NCBI GenBank assembly: GCA_033239525.1
Contig: BSYO01000023.1
Span: forward strand, 12,602,158 to 12,666,157
Source of the DNA: Nepenthes gracilis
Lineage: Eukaryota > Streptophyta > Magnoliopsida > Caryophyllales > Nepenthaceae
DNA: 64,000 bases
Direction: 5' to 3'
Positions within the stretch are counted from its first letter, which is position 1. Each line of letters begins with the position of its first letter. Positions 12,401-23,266 of the stretch are shown here, one piece after another. Both the position numbers and the translations under genes were made by a program. A model generated the notes under the pieces. It did no database searches and had not been told where the DNA came from. It worked only from the letters and a program-made list of their open reading frames with translations.

Positions 12401-13897
12401 TTCTGGTAGAATTTTTCTGCTGATTTGAAGACTTTTATTGCCGTATCATTTTTGACTGTTGGGTGTCCGATGTGAGTACTCTAGCAGATATGAATGGGAC
12501 AATGACCTATAATGTTGGATATGGGTATCTATCATACATTTATACCAAAGTCCATGGATTTAAAAGGGGATAGTAATTCTAATCAGTTGGCTCTTATTAT
12601 GATTATTGGGATCCAAGCCTCTGCACTTAAACTCCACACACAGATTCCCCAATAGTTCTAGCCGTAAATGATAGATACTTGGTGCTCTGCATGTTGACCT
12701 ATATAGTACTGTATATAATGCGTTATGTACCCTGCCCGGGGAGCACGTTTGCAACAAGCTCTTTACTTTCATCATAAACCATTTTTTATTTTTACCTTAT
12801 TCCTATTACAAAATAACGGGTAAACCCCCTTACAACCATCAGCCCAAGAAACAAGGTAAGAACTCCTGTCTAATATAGAAAGAAATGATCTTTTTTTAAG
12901 AAACGAAAGAATTATAAATTTAAAAATGGTTGTAAATGGAGGGTTGTATATAAGTTACTCGGGTATTATTTCTCTACACTAAATTGTTGGGTTATGAGAG
13001 GGAAATGTGGGCCAACACCTCCAAATTCTTTGCTTTACCAAACATCAGAACTTGTGGTTCTCCTTACAAACCTCCAACTGCTACCGTCAACCACCAACCA
13101 CCACCACCTTCCCCAGGACTTGTCTTACAGAAAGATATCAGAATAGTAACGAAGGAACGAGAATTTCGTTCCAATTACAACAATGGCAGATGCTTGCTTC
13201 ATTCCAACCAAATTGAAGAAAATAAGAATGGTGAGAACGGGATTCCCATTAGTTCTCATCAAAAAAATGCAATCCAAATCGATTAGAAATAGCATCCAAT
13301 CAAAAGGAGACATAAGAATAACATGAATATTCCAAGAATTACCAAACAACACAGAAAAAAAAAACATAGAATCAACTAATTACGCGTAATAAAAGTTAAT
13401 CATCCTACTATTTTTTACTTAATGCAGTATACGCTACTTCACGCTGAATTACGAGTTCAATAAGTTTTTCTAAATGCCAGTACCTGTTGAGCGCTAGACT
13501 CGTAAGTCCCAAATGGGAGGTCTCCAACGATAAGCGGCCGCGTTGCGCCGCGCGCGACAGCACGGCAATGCACAAGCATCTCATCCAGAGTGATGGGCAA
13601 AGTGGTGTCATGGCCGTGTACCACCATGGCCGCAGAATCACCAACTAGACAGACATCAATTCCGGCGGTGTCAAGGTGGACGGCGGAAGGGTAATCATAG
13701 GCGGTGACGACGGTGATGGGTTCGCCATTACGGTACTTCTTTCTCAAGTGGGTTAAGGTTACTCTTTGATCAGGGGTTTGGGGTTTGGGTCCGCCGTAGA
13801 CGGTGTTTTCCGGGACGTTACTCATTCTCTTGATAAGGCCGAGAACGGAGCAACAGCGGAATACGGAGGGCTTTCGCATGATGTTAAAGATCGCCAT
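9441..13897 (-). CDS. PANB: Ketopantoate hydroxymethyltransferase (PANB), intact
   Basis: Makes ketopantoate from alpha-ketoisovalerate and methylene-tetrahydrofolate, the first committed step of pantothenate and CoA synthesis; plant enzymes act in mitochondria. Exons (minus strand): 13897-13484, 11949-11743, 11631-11485, 9838-9785 and 9695-9441, i.e. 138, 69, 49, 18 and 84 codons plus stop (358 aa), close to other plant forms. All four introns are GT-AG and phase 0. Family motifs in order: TAYDYPSA (D68), LVGDS (D87), GHDTTLP, GDLPF (D126), IKLEGG (K156, E158), [20 protein letters not shown] (E226, in the position of the E. coli catalytic Glu), IGIGAG, YHDLLG and TPKFCKQ. Residues 1-25 are basic, Ser/Cys-containing and lack acids, as in mitochondrial presequences. 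The start at 13897 was chosen because [12 protein letters not shown] follows at the usual distance. The frame is open upstream to an ATG at 14044, which would add 49 residues. Confidence 0.95.
11285..11455 (-). mobile_element. tRNA-derived SINE (Au-like) in PANB intron 3
   Basis: On the minus strand a box-A-like part (about 11445-11405) is followed by GTGACCAGGTGGCCATGG and a box B GGGTTCGAGC (11400-11391). Next comes 'gtttgacccttcctagacc', then 'gcgggagattcatccattgg' with GGGCTATCC and a T-rich tail. This order matches Au-type plant SINEs as I know them. It also lies in the same intron of the second PANB copy (28345-28505), so it predates the duplication. Confidence 0.65.
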
Positions 13898-14050
13898 CAC
13901 AGATTTGAGAGGGACGATAATCGTTAAATTTGGTGAAGGTGGGAGGAATTCTTGAATTTGTTTGAAGAACAACGGTGAATTTGGGCGGCGCCACCAGCCA
14001 CCGGTTGATGGTTGAAATAATAAATAAAATGCAATTTTTTGCAATTTTTA
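13898..14050 (-). promoter_or_regulatory. PANB leader and likely core promoter
   Basis: Directly upstream of the PANB start. It holds a C/T- and A-rich leader (minus strand 'ttcttcaaacaaattcaag' near 13955) and a TATA-like 'ttttatttattatttc' near 14015-14032. The segment recurs next to each exon 1 fragment at 37835, 43709, 54557 and 58529. The transcription start cannot be seen. Confidence 0.4.
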
Positions 14051-15265
14051 TCTCTTTTCTTCTAAAAAAAAAAAAAAAAAAACTACGATGAACAAAGGGA
14101 TTCGAAATAGCTTCATATTTTATATAAATTTAAAAAATTAATTTTCATAATTTCAATTATATATTTTAAAATAATTCATTACAATATAACTATATTATAG
14201 AAAATTTTAAAATTAATTAAAATTAATTATTATAAAATAATTAAATTATAATTATTTATTATATTAAAATAAAAAATAATTTTTTTATCTCTTTAAAAAA
14301 TAAACCATCATCAATACAAGAAATAAAACATATAGAGATGCTCTTGAAATGCCTTTAATGGATTGACAAAAATTTTGGGATCCTATCTCACTTTAAAAAA
14401 ATAGAATTCTATTTAATTAAGAAGAATATTATATTGAAATTTAATATTAAAAATTTTAAAATAAAAAATATTATATATTGTTACATTTTAAATTTTTTAT
14501 AATATTAATATCTACTTAATATTAAATTTAATATTTTAAATTTTTTTAATAAAATAATTATTTAAAATATTTTATTTATTATTTAAATTTTAACAGTTAA
14601 TTTTTTTAAATTCAACAATTCAGATTAAAAAAAAGATTTTATTTCTCTGAATTAACAATCTTTAGATCTTAAATTGTCAATTATATTCATATTTTTTTAA
14701 AAATATATATAAATAATAAAAATAGTAATCTTATTTTTTATTTTTTTTATAATATTAGTATTTTAATATTTTATTATTTATTAAAAATTTTAGATATTAT
14801 TTTATATTTTTTAAAGAAATTAAATAAGAATCACTAAATTATATTAAATTAAAAAATTATATATACATAGGAGGGGCTTCAACACAACTTTAGGGAGTCC
14901 CTCAATTTATATATAGCTGGGCTAATAAACATAAATAGCACCGTCGTTTATATATTTTTTATTTCATATTCTAATTTTATTGATTATATACTCAATCTTA
15001 ATACTTTTTTAATTCTAAATATTTTAAGTTAGACCAAAGAGAAATTATTTTTTTTTTTTGAAAAATTAAGAATATAGCATTTGAATAATTTCGAGTTTGA
15101 GGAGGGAAAATCTCTTTAGCAACATCTTCAATATTGAATCAAAAGATTTAATAAATTATCTTTTATTACTTTTTTAAATATATAGTATTTACATTTTCAA
15201 TAAATACAAATATTATATAAAATTTTATAAAAAATATTATATGGAATTTTTTTATAATTTAAAAT
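14051..15265. repeat. PANB upstream AT-rich block, copy 1 of six
   Basis: AT-rich DNA with two well-kept islands: about 14333-14396 ('gccttta/ctatggattgacaaaaatt') and about 14865-14960 ('taggaggggcttc', 'tagggagtccctcaattta', 'gggctaat'). The same block follows PANB exon 1 or its fragments near 38.0-39.0, 43.8-45.0, 55.9-56.9 and 58.6-60.8 kb. A partial copy without the exon lies at 47.03-47.79 kb. Here the site used by the Tat-like element in other copies (after CAAAT, 15207-15211) is empty. No gene is seen in it. Confidence 0.75.
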
Positions 15266-16266
15266 TGATATGTTAATGGATCTGAGATTATCGAATAAAT
15301 TCGAAAACTGTTTGATCTCATTCGATAAGTTGAATTAAAGTGGGTCTAGTATTTATTACTTTAAATTTGAATAATATACACTACAACTAACAAACGATAT
15401 GTCAGATATTGGTAAGGCTCGTTCCTTAATATATCATTTGATATTCAATTTAAAAATATTTCTTAGACAAATAGAAAGATGAAATGATGAGAAAGTAATG
15501 TATAGATACAAGTATAATAGGATTGAGTGTTGGCTAGAGAACTAATTTCCGATGTGTGTGCTCAACAGGTATGCGGCTTAGAGAAAGTGTATTTGTGGGG
15601 GAGTGGCTTGGAAAGAGAGGTGCACTCGATGAGAGTGGCTTTGAAAGATGTGCACTTGATAGTGAGTGGCTTTGAGAGAGATGTGTACTCGACGGGGGTG
15701 GCTTAGAGAGAGAGAGGTGCACTCGAGAAGAGTGGCTTAGAAAGAGGGAGATGCACTCGACTAAGAGTGGCTTTGAGATAGCGAGTTGCAATTCGGTCAT
15801 CTAGTTCTTTAGAAATGGGATTAATTACTCAATTGGAGATTAGATTGCCGGATGCTCTAAAAGGATACCAGAAGAACGACCAAAAAAGGACTGCAAAAAG
15901 GATCTGAAGGAGGATCACCCTTCCTTTGAATGAAGAGACACATATATAGAGTGAGGGCGTGGATCTGTCGGTCATATGCTCTAGGTTCTGTAATTGTGAG
16001 TAGTCGATTTCATGTGCCTGCCATCGGTGCTTTAAGCTGTCGATATTCTCATGGCGGCAGGCTGGTCGTTGTCATCCGTGAATTGTACCCCTACAAGCGT
16101 GAGGGACCACCTGGTGGTAATGGTCATTTGGACATATTTGCTGAATTGAAATTGATTGTGTTGCGTCTATGGACGTGCCAATTAGATTGACTGATATGTT
16201 GTTCGGGTTCTGAGCCTATCTCTTCTACTTGTGGGTATTCTTCCTGGGTTAGGCAGACTGAATCCA
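15266..16266 (-). mobile_element. LTR-like remnant, relative of 18266-19647
   Basis: Its left part (TGATATGTTAATGGATCTGA) aligns with the minus-orientation end of the LTR at 18266 (TGATGCGCCATTAGATCCGA). The following ~250 bp also align, including 'gattgagtgtt' near 15520 and 18510. It interrupts the PANB upstream block. I could not find a convincing right end or target duplication; the CA near 16266 is a guess. It contains the minisatellite at 15570-15790. Confidence 0.45.
15570..15790 (+). repeat. Minisatellite, about seven units of 30-35 bp
   Basis: Units share a core of the form 'gagtggctt.gaaagag' followed by 'gtgcactcga'. Starts are visible at about 15573, 15601, 15633, 15666, 15698, 15730 and 15765. 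Units vary in length and by substitutions. The long minus-strand Ser/Leu/His-rich frame over this stretch is only a reading of the repeat. Confidence 0.75.
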
Positions 16267-18265
16267 TAAAAACCTATTCTTTAGTCTATGATTTAAGTTT
16301 TTTAATTTTTCTTTCAATTTTATTTAAATTTACATACATATCACTGTATTTGTCCTTTTATTAAAGTATTATTATATGCACATTTATTTTTAATGAATAT
16401 TTAGGTATTTTGAAGATTTATGTTTATATTTGAAATATTATAAAAAATTATAAAATATTTAAATATTTAATTTTACATACTATATTTCGTACAAATATTT
16501 GATGAGAACTCTACTTTATGAAATGGACAAATAATCTACTTTTAACAATTTGAAAAAATTTTGAATATATGATATAGATTTATTTTTTTGACAAAATAAG
16601 AATCATTATATTGTAAATAAAATATATTTGGATATATTCTAATATATTATATGTGTATGAAGAACGCATCTATCATCCATGGATAAAAAAAAAAGTGACG
16701 TGTAATCATATTTATAAGATATTGTAGACGGCTCTTGTATGAGTATTTAATAGTAGTGTATGAGTTTAAAATTATCAAAAATATTGTTTAATTCATTCTT
16801 TAAAGCCGTAATTTGATTAATCAATATGAGTCATTGATCTTTAATTCTTAAATTTTTATATCTTTTTGATATGGTCTTTCAGGTATCGTGTTTACAAATA
16901 TATTTTTACATTTTTTTTGTTATCTTTGTATACTATTATACACTTTACATCTTTCGTGTTATTTATATATATTGAGCATTTCACAAATAAATACAGTATT
17001 ATTTTTAAGGCTGAATTGGGTTACTTTGACCATTCCTAGGACCGAAATGATTATATTTGATTATCTTACTTATAGCATTAATTTATAGTGTCCGATTCAA
17101 TTTTGGTTATCGGACCATAATTTTTATACATAAATTTTATTTCTAACATGGCTCTTTAGTTGATTTTCTTCCTATTCAAGTAGCCAAATTTTCCTTAATT
17201 TAAGTTAGAAATTAACTTGACATAACAAGGTTTAAAATCACCATGGCACCACCTGGTTAGGGATTAGGGGAGCTTAGGGTTTCTAGAGAAAACCCTAAAT
17301 TACACGTATACATTACACAATTTGAATTATTTAGCAACCACAAATATTTCTAAATAATAAATTACCTAATTTGAAATATGGTCTACTAATAAGAAAAAAT
17401 TAGCAAAATACCATTGGGTTATCTCTGTCAAGGCACTGAGTCCAAGCCTATTAATATATTAATTCTGACTTAAATATAATTTTATCTGCTCTTAAAAAAT
17501 ATCAGTTGCATATTATTATTTCAATCAGTAATGATGCATCCAATTAATCCAAATACGGACTATCAAAAATGTCTTGGTGTTCTAAAATTTTCAAATGGAA
17601 ACTCAAACTATCGCATATGATTTTGTTCTAAAAATGGGCATTGAAAGGGAAACAAGGATGTCACGATGCCCTTACCTATAAATTATCTGTTATATTTTTA
17701 TTTAATCGGTATAAGATATGTGATCTGCCAACATACCCTTTATTGAACACGGAGATATTGAATATTTATACAGCCATTTTAAATATTAGACTTTTTTTTC
17801 TTTTTAATAGTTAAAAGTTATCTTTATAATATAATGAATAAAAATAAAATGTATGCATTAAAATATTATCTTATTTTCTACAATAAACCACTTTTAAATG
17901 CTCTCAACTGTTGAAATAATAAAATAACTTAAAATTTAATATAATCTTGAAATAATAAAATAACTTGAAAATTAATATAATCGTGTATGTTCACTTTAGA
18001 AGCTCCGATGCCCAAAAATAGGACGATTGATATCCGTCCTATTTTATCCTAAAAAAAGCATTAAAGAAAATAAAAATATTTATTTATAATCCATATGTCA
18101 CCTGCTTAGTCATTAGAAATTAAATGCCGTACAATGGCATAGATCAAGTGACCGTAACATTATAATTCCATAGATTTTGTTACACTAGATTATTCTCATG
18201 TTATTTTTTATATTTAAAATAATATCTACTTTGTTTATAATTAAAATATTATCCTAAATATATTT
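16267..18265. other. AT-rich intergenic DNA
   Basis: About 2 kb with no frame showing a known domain, no RNA gene and no element end I can define. The short Phe/Tyr/Leu-rich frame at 16888-17088 looks like AT-rich chance. Confidence 0.5.
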
Positions 18266-19647
18266 TGATGCGCCATTAGATCCGAATTATTATATGAATT
18301 GAGAAGTTGTTCAATTTTTTGTGTCGAGTCGAATTTGACCTTATCCAATCATTATCTGTTCAAACCTGGACCCTATATAATACGTTTAAAAACAAGAAGT
18401 TAGAAGATTAATAGAACTCGTTTTTTGATATATCTTTCAATATTCAGATTAGAAATTTTTCTTAGCAGTACAAAAAGATAGGAATATGAAAGTTGAATAC
18501 ATGAATGCATATCATTGAGATTGAGTGTTTAGTTGTACCGGGCTAAAAGGCAGCTTGGAAGTATGCCCAACCAAGAGGTAGCTCATGAAGTGCACTCGGG
18601 TTAGGGCTACTTGGAGTACTTCCACTTAAGACTGATTGCAATAAGGAAGAGTATAGCAGATCCACGAGAGGAGTGATTGACCAGAGGTGGGAGCGACCTC
18701 TTGGCGACAACGATAAAGGCAAAGACTTTGTAGAGTCTCCCTTCTGTCTCCGGGTGAAGTGGCCCTTTATGCCCCGCTTTTCAAGTCGGTTCTACCAGTC
18801 ATGCAGTGAAAGATTCAGTATTCGGTGAGGGCCTCACAGACGCGTCGGTTGGGGTAAGAGTAAGAGAAGGGGACATTTCGAGAATGTGAGAGTCGATGTG
18901 TCTTTTGGATCTTCACCTTGGTTCACTCCCCGTGGGGCTTCTCTCTTCTCCCTTCTGGTTTCGAAGCTTTGTTGGCCGTCGTTTAGGTAGTCAATGGCGT
19001 TGGTCGTTGAGGCTAGAGAAAAACTTAGTTCCGACGAGTGTGCTTAATAGGGAGCGGCTTAAGAGAGAAAGGAAAAAAATCCCACTAGGAGTCAGTGACC
19101 TCAAAAGGGATGGGGAACTCTTGGCCTTCCTTTGTAATCAAGGGACAAATGGTTACTCCATTAATGTCTCATCTTTGTTGTGTTCTTAGGGTTTGTTATC
19201 TATGTACTTAGGCTCTCAAGTGTGTGTCTCTTCCTTTCTTCTATGAGAAGGGAGTAGATATATAGAGGGTAAATGTTGTTTGGGCGCCAATGCTCGTGGG
19301 TGCCTGACAAGGCAATCTCGGATATCGATGGATATCCCTTCCTTCTCTTAGGGAATTTTCTAGCCGTCATTATGGCGGTTGCCATTCTGAAACAATCATG
19401 CATACGTGGGCGAATATTCTTTGAATATATACTAGGTAGTTCCAACCAATTATAGTAAGTTGCTTTAGCGTATGGGAAGAGAATTGTGGGTTGTTTTGAT
19501 TGGATCAACTGGGCTGATTGGGGCACCGTTTGGATCTTGAGCTTGCCCCTTCTGCCTACAGGCCCACTTCCTAGGTTAGGACTTTCTAACAATCTCTTCA
19601 CTATGGATGTTGACATCCGAATAGATCCATGAGTGAGAGACTCATCA
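18266..19647 (-). mobile_element. Solo LTR (1382 bp), Tat-like family
   Basis: On the plus strand the block starts TGATGCGCCATTAGATCCGA, the reverse complement of the end of the LTR at 54835-55872. It ends GAGACTCATCA, so on the minus strand it starts TGATG and ends GCGCATCA. Flanks are TATTT (18261-18265) and TATTC (19648-19652), one mismatch. Its length is close to that of the solo LTR at 1963-3346. No internal coding sequence is present. Confidence 0.65.
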
Positions 19648-20159
19648 TATTCCTTATTTATTTTTCTATAACTTATAAATTCATGTTAATAATAACTAAG
19701 ATTTAATTGTTAAAATTTAATCTTTATATAAAAATTAATATATATATATATATATATATATAGCATTTTTTGCTGTTTTTTAATATTATGAATATTTGAT
19801 ATTTTCATATTTTTGAAAAAACAATAAATACCTTTATACCTCATTATTTATATACTAAATATCAATTGTTAAATCTTTATAAATTTGACAGTAATTTTTG
19901 GCAAAGGAAGTTGATTCACACAATAGCCCCCCTCAACTAAATGTGAATGACCATGTCAGGCTCAACTAAACCCTTTTTACTGATGATATTATTCGTACTT
20001 CTGTTAATACTACTAGTTATGCAGATGATAGATAACAATACCAGTATTTATAACACTGGACACTATGCCCTTTTTCTTATCTCACTCGAGCAAATTCATC
20101 TTCTCATCTTCATTTTTTATGCCCCCAATTTTTTAATTGAGCATCGCAAGATGTTGGTT
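19648..20159. other. AT-rich spacer with (TA)12
   Basis: The spacer holds a pure TA dinucleotide run at 19739-19762. Sequence from about 19900 may be further decayed PPR gene DNA, but I cannot align it. Confidence 0.4.
19739..19762. repeat. (TA)12 microsatellite
   Basis: Twelve uninterrupted TA units, likely length-variable. Confidence 0.9.
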
Positions 20160-20789
20160 TATGCATGGCAAAGATCCCAAGCTCTATTGAATCAGAGAAG
20201 ACACTCTTTCAACACCCAGCAAAAACGATATCCCCATAATCCCAGTTGGCAGAAACTCAGCAGTTGGTTCAAGAATTTCGTCGAACACTTGCACGCACCA
20301 TCCATTCAATCGCATCTCACCAGCACATCCAAAATCATATTGCTTACGTGGTTCTTCCTCAGATATGGGTCGAGTTCTTCATGGTTAATCATCGATTCAT
20401 CAACCATTTTGTCGGCGTTGAACTCCTTGTAAGTATTGCAGAAATTTAAAAGCTTGTTTTGCGAGTTGGGTTCAAGCCCAGAGAGCTCGAAATTGGCTTG
20501 GAATGAAGATAACAGAAAATCAACATCTAGGGAAGGAGAATTAGATTGAAGGTCATGAAAGAATTTGAAGCCGATATCACAATTGCTCAATTGGCGGATA
20601 ATTTGGAAGAGGCAACGGAAGGAGAGAGAGTTCGACGACAACAAAATTATTGAGTTGGTTGTTTTTTTGAGCTCTCATTGTCTTTGGTTCTGCTTCTCTC
20701 TGCAAGTATTGTTGGTAAGTGGTTGCAAGACAATTGAAGAGGCTAGTCCTGGCAGCGAGATGAAGGACGAACGACAGTGATGTTAGCAT
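20160..20789 (-). pseudogene. PPR gene N-terminal fragment, copy 2
   Basis: The ATG at 20789 opens MLTSLSFVLHLAARTSLFNC, a presequence-like N-terminus. After a frameshift near 20640 the next frame gives FRCLFQIIRQLSNCDIGFKF, then LEPNSQNKLLNFCN, and later VQVFDEILEPTAEFLPTGI. The last string is typical of a PPR helix pair in plant P-class PPR proteins. Such proteins bind organelle RNA. Only the N-terminal part remains, with a frameshift and later stops, so it is a pseudogene. It is the longer of the two fragments and sits beyond the second PANB copy in the same order as copy 1. Confidence 0.65.
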
Positions 20790-20804
20790 TTTGCAGCGGA
20801 AATT

Positions 20805-23266
20805 TATAATATTTTAAATTTTCATTTGATTTATTTTAAATACAATTATTATTTTAGATAATTTGAATGTAATAGAAATTATATATATATTGTGAAATTT
20901 TGAATAATATTCGGATCAGTTGACTTGGTGGGAAAAGAAAGAAAGGAGAGAAGAGGAGAAAAGAAGAAGAAAGAAGGGGAAGATGGCGTGGCCGTTGCAA
21001 TGACGAGTAAAAAGAAGGAATCGACGTTAGAAACTCTCTAATTTCCCTCTATTAATTAAGGAATGCTATAGTATGGAGGAAGGGGAGGCGGGAGCTGAAC
21101 CGAGCAAGGCCTAGCCACCACCATCGCCATCATCACCGGAAGAAATGGATGAAATTGAGGCAAGAAAATCTTTCCTTTTTTTTTGTTGATGTCAATTCGT
21201 TGCTTGCATATATCGATTTTGAAGAAATCGACCAAAATCTTGATGATAGGCAAATAAAGCCAAAAATAAAGTGAGGAGGAGGAGGAGGAGAGAGAGAGAG
21301 AGGCAGAGGAGCCGAGGGAGCTGGATCGAAGGAGAAGAGGGAAAAATGAAGGAATCAGCGGTGCTTGCATGGACCGCCACATTTACTAGTGTCGTCGGAG
21401 ACATCAACGGAAGCCATTTCAAAGCTACTATTGCCGTAGTCGGCGTCGTCATGTTGAGCCAAGTCGCCGTCGTACGAAGGGTGTGCACAGCTGAGAAAGA
21501 GAAGTGCACGGTAGGAGAGAGGAGAAGAGAGAGTGGAGGGCGCGCACAAAGAGGAGAGAGAAGGGCATAGTTCGGAAATTTTAGAGTATCCTTTTAACAA
21601 ACTATTTTGTATAATGTCGAGTCAAATATCTTTTAACATTATCCTTCGTCTATTTTTCCATTCGATATATTTTGATTCTATTTCGGAGTTTGTATACTCA
21701 TGTGTGCACTTTTAACTAACCAGTTAGTTTTTTTTATGCATATACTTTTGCTGGCTATTCAAAGTTTTATTCTATTTATATTAATATTTTTGGGTTTTGC
21801 CATTTTCTAAAAATTGGATAATTTTTTAACATTGTATATGTTTATATTATGTATACAAAAATGTGTATAAAATTTATATAGACCGTGCATTTTTACATAC
21901 ATATATCGGGGTTGTGGTTACTATCTTTGAATTTGTTATTGATAGTCTGGTTAGCTCATGATGGAGAGATTTATTATTAAAAATTTCTTTCTGTTGGCAA
22001 AAAAGATTTGGATGTAATGACCCTCTCCTTTAAATATTTAATTTGAATTTATAATATATTCGAACGTCCTAATTTATTTAACAATTAAAAAATTGCACCA
22101 AAATCGTGAGTAGCAAAACATAGTGAGCAATTTTACCTATAGGAGATAGAGTACATAGGTGGCCTAATATACTAATTTACTTGTATTTGATTTAGCCTAA
22201 AGTAATATTTTTCTTTAAGTGAGTTTTAAATAATTAAAACTCAGATTTGATGTATGTTTTGTATTTCTCTATAAATTGGATATTTGGACTTTGATTTTGG
22301 AATTAGATTTGATATTCATCGATTTTGACTATAGATGGGTTTTAGTATGTCTTGTGCAATTATTTTAAATATATTTTTTGATTTGGACCTTGGAATTATT
22401 TGCTTGTGGTGCTGTTTTGGCATCTGTGTATATGATGGGATCATTTGGCATTACCCCGAATCACGAGCTGATCGAGTATTGCATTTAGGCTTGGATTGAA
22501 TTTTAGACTGGACATCTATTTATTAAATCGGTTTGAATAACTTCTGTTATATATATATCACGATGGGACTGTTTTTTTATTAGATATTTATTTGAATTTA
22601 ATATTTGATTTGAATACAAGATCACAATTGGATTTGAATATTAGATTTTTTTAGATTTGGATATTAGATTTTGTTTTGAATTTGATAATTGGATTTTTTT
22701 ATATTGACGACTTGAATTTATATCTATTTTTTAATTTGGCATTTATATTTGTCTTGAATTTGGATTCTCTATTTGATTTATTGGACCCGTTTATTTGTAT
22801 ATGATACTTGTTAAATTCTAGGCTTATATTTTATATTTCAACCTTTCAGAGTAAAAGTCTTAGATATATTGTGAAAATTTGGACGTGATCTGTCAGCTGT
22901 TTGCCAGATTTGGTGAGTTTTAAATCCGTCATTATTGAAACTGGTGTTTGATATGATTGGATTTTGGGTTTAGCTGAGTATAGACCTATAGTTATATTTC
23001 AGGAATAGTTAAAATATTATGTTATATTCTGATCATGTTTATAATTGAATTGTTACCTCTCTTATAAAAATTATATAACGGGTCATATTTATATTATTCA
23101 GACGGTTATCTGATGAGGTTTTATACGGGTTTTGATTTGTTGAGTTTTGTATATTTTATTTATTATACCTAAATTTTAAAACTTAATATTATTTATTAAA
23201 TTTATTTAATATTTTAAATTTTAAAATTAATAATTAATTAGACATATTAAATTATGCATTGGAACA
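20805..23266 (-). mobile_element. 2.46-kb insertion, probably solo chromovirus-like LTR
   Basis: Alignment with copy 1 (8511 onward) shows that the sequence between AAATT at 20800-20804 and AAATT at 23267-23271 is extra, so the borders and the perfect 5-bp duplication are exact. It ends GGAACA; the left tip reads TATAAT where TG is expected. Internal stretches match 51.1-53.2 kb (for example 'ccgtgcatttttacatac' near 21885). On the minus strand a 'gctcac...ttttgctac' motif near 22110 resembles the chromovirus-like LTR at 4655. No gag or pol frames are present. About 20935-20985 and 21270-21350 are purine-rich. Confidence 0.65.

Noticed and set aside
15534..15800. Minus-strand Ser/Leu/His-rich frame
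   Set aside because: It is a translation of the 30-35-bp minisatellite. Frame length reflects unit length, not coding.
19947..20449. Plus-strand 161-codon frame with membrane-like runs
   Set aside because: The opposite strand shows a PPR pattern with transit peptide and PPR helix motif, so the plus frame is its shadow.
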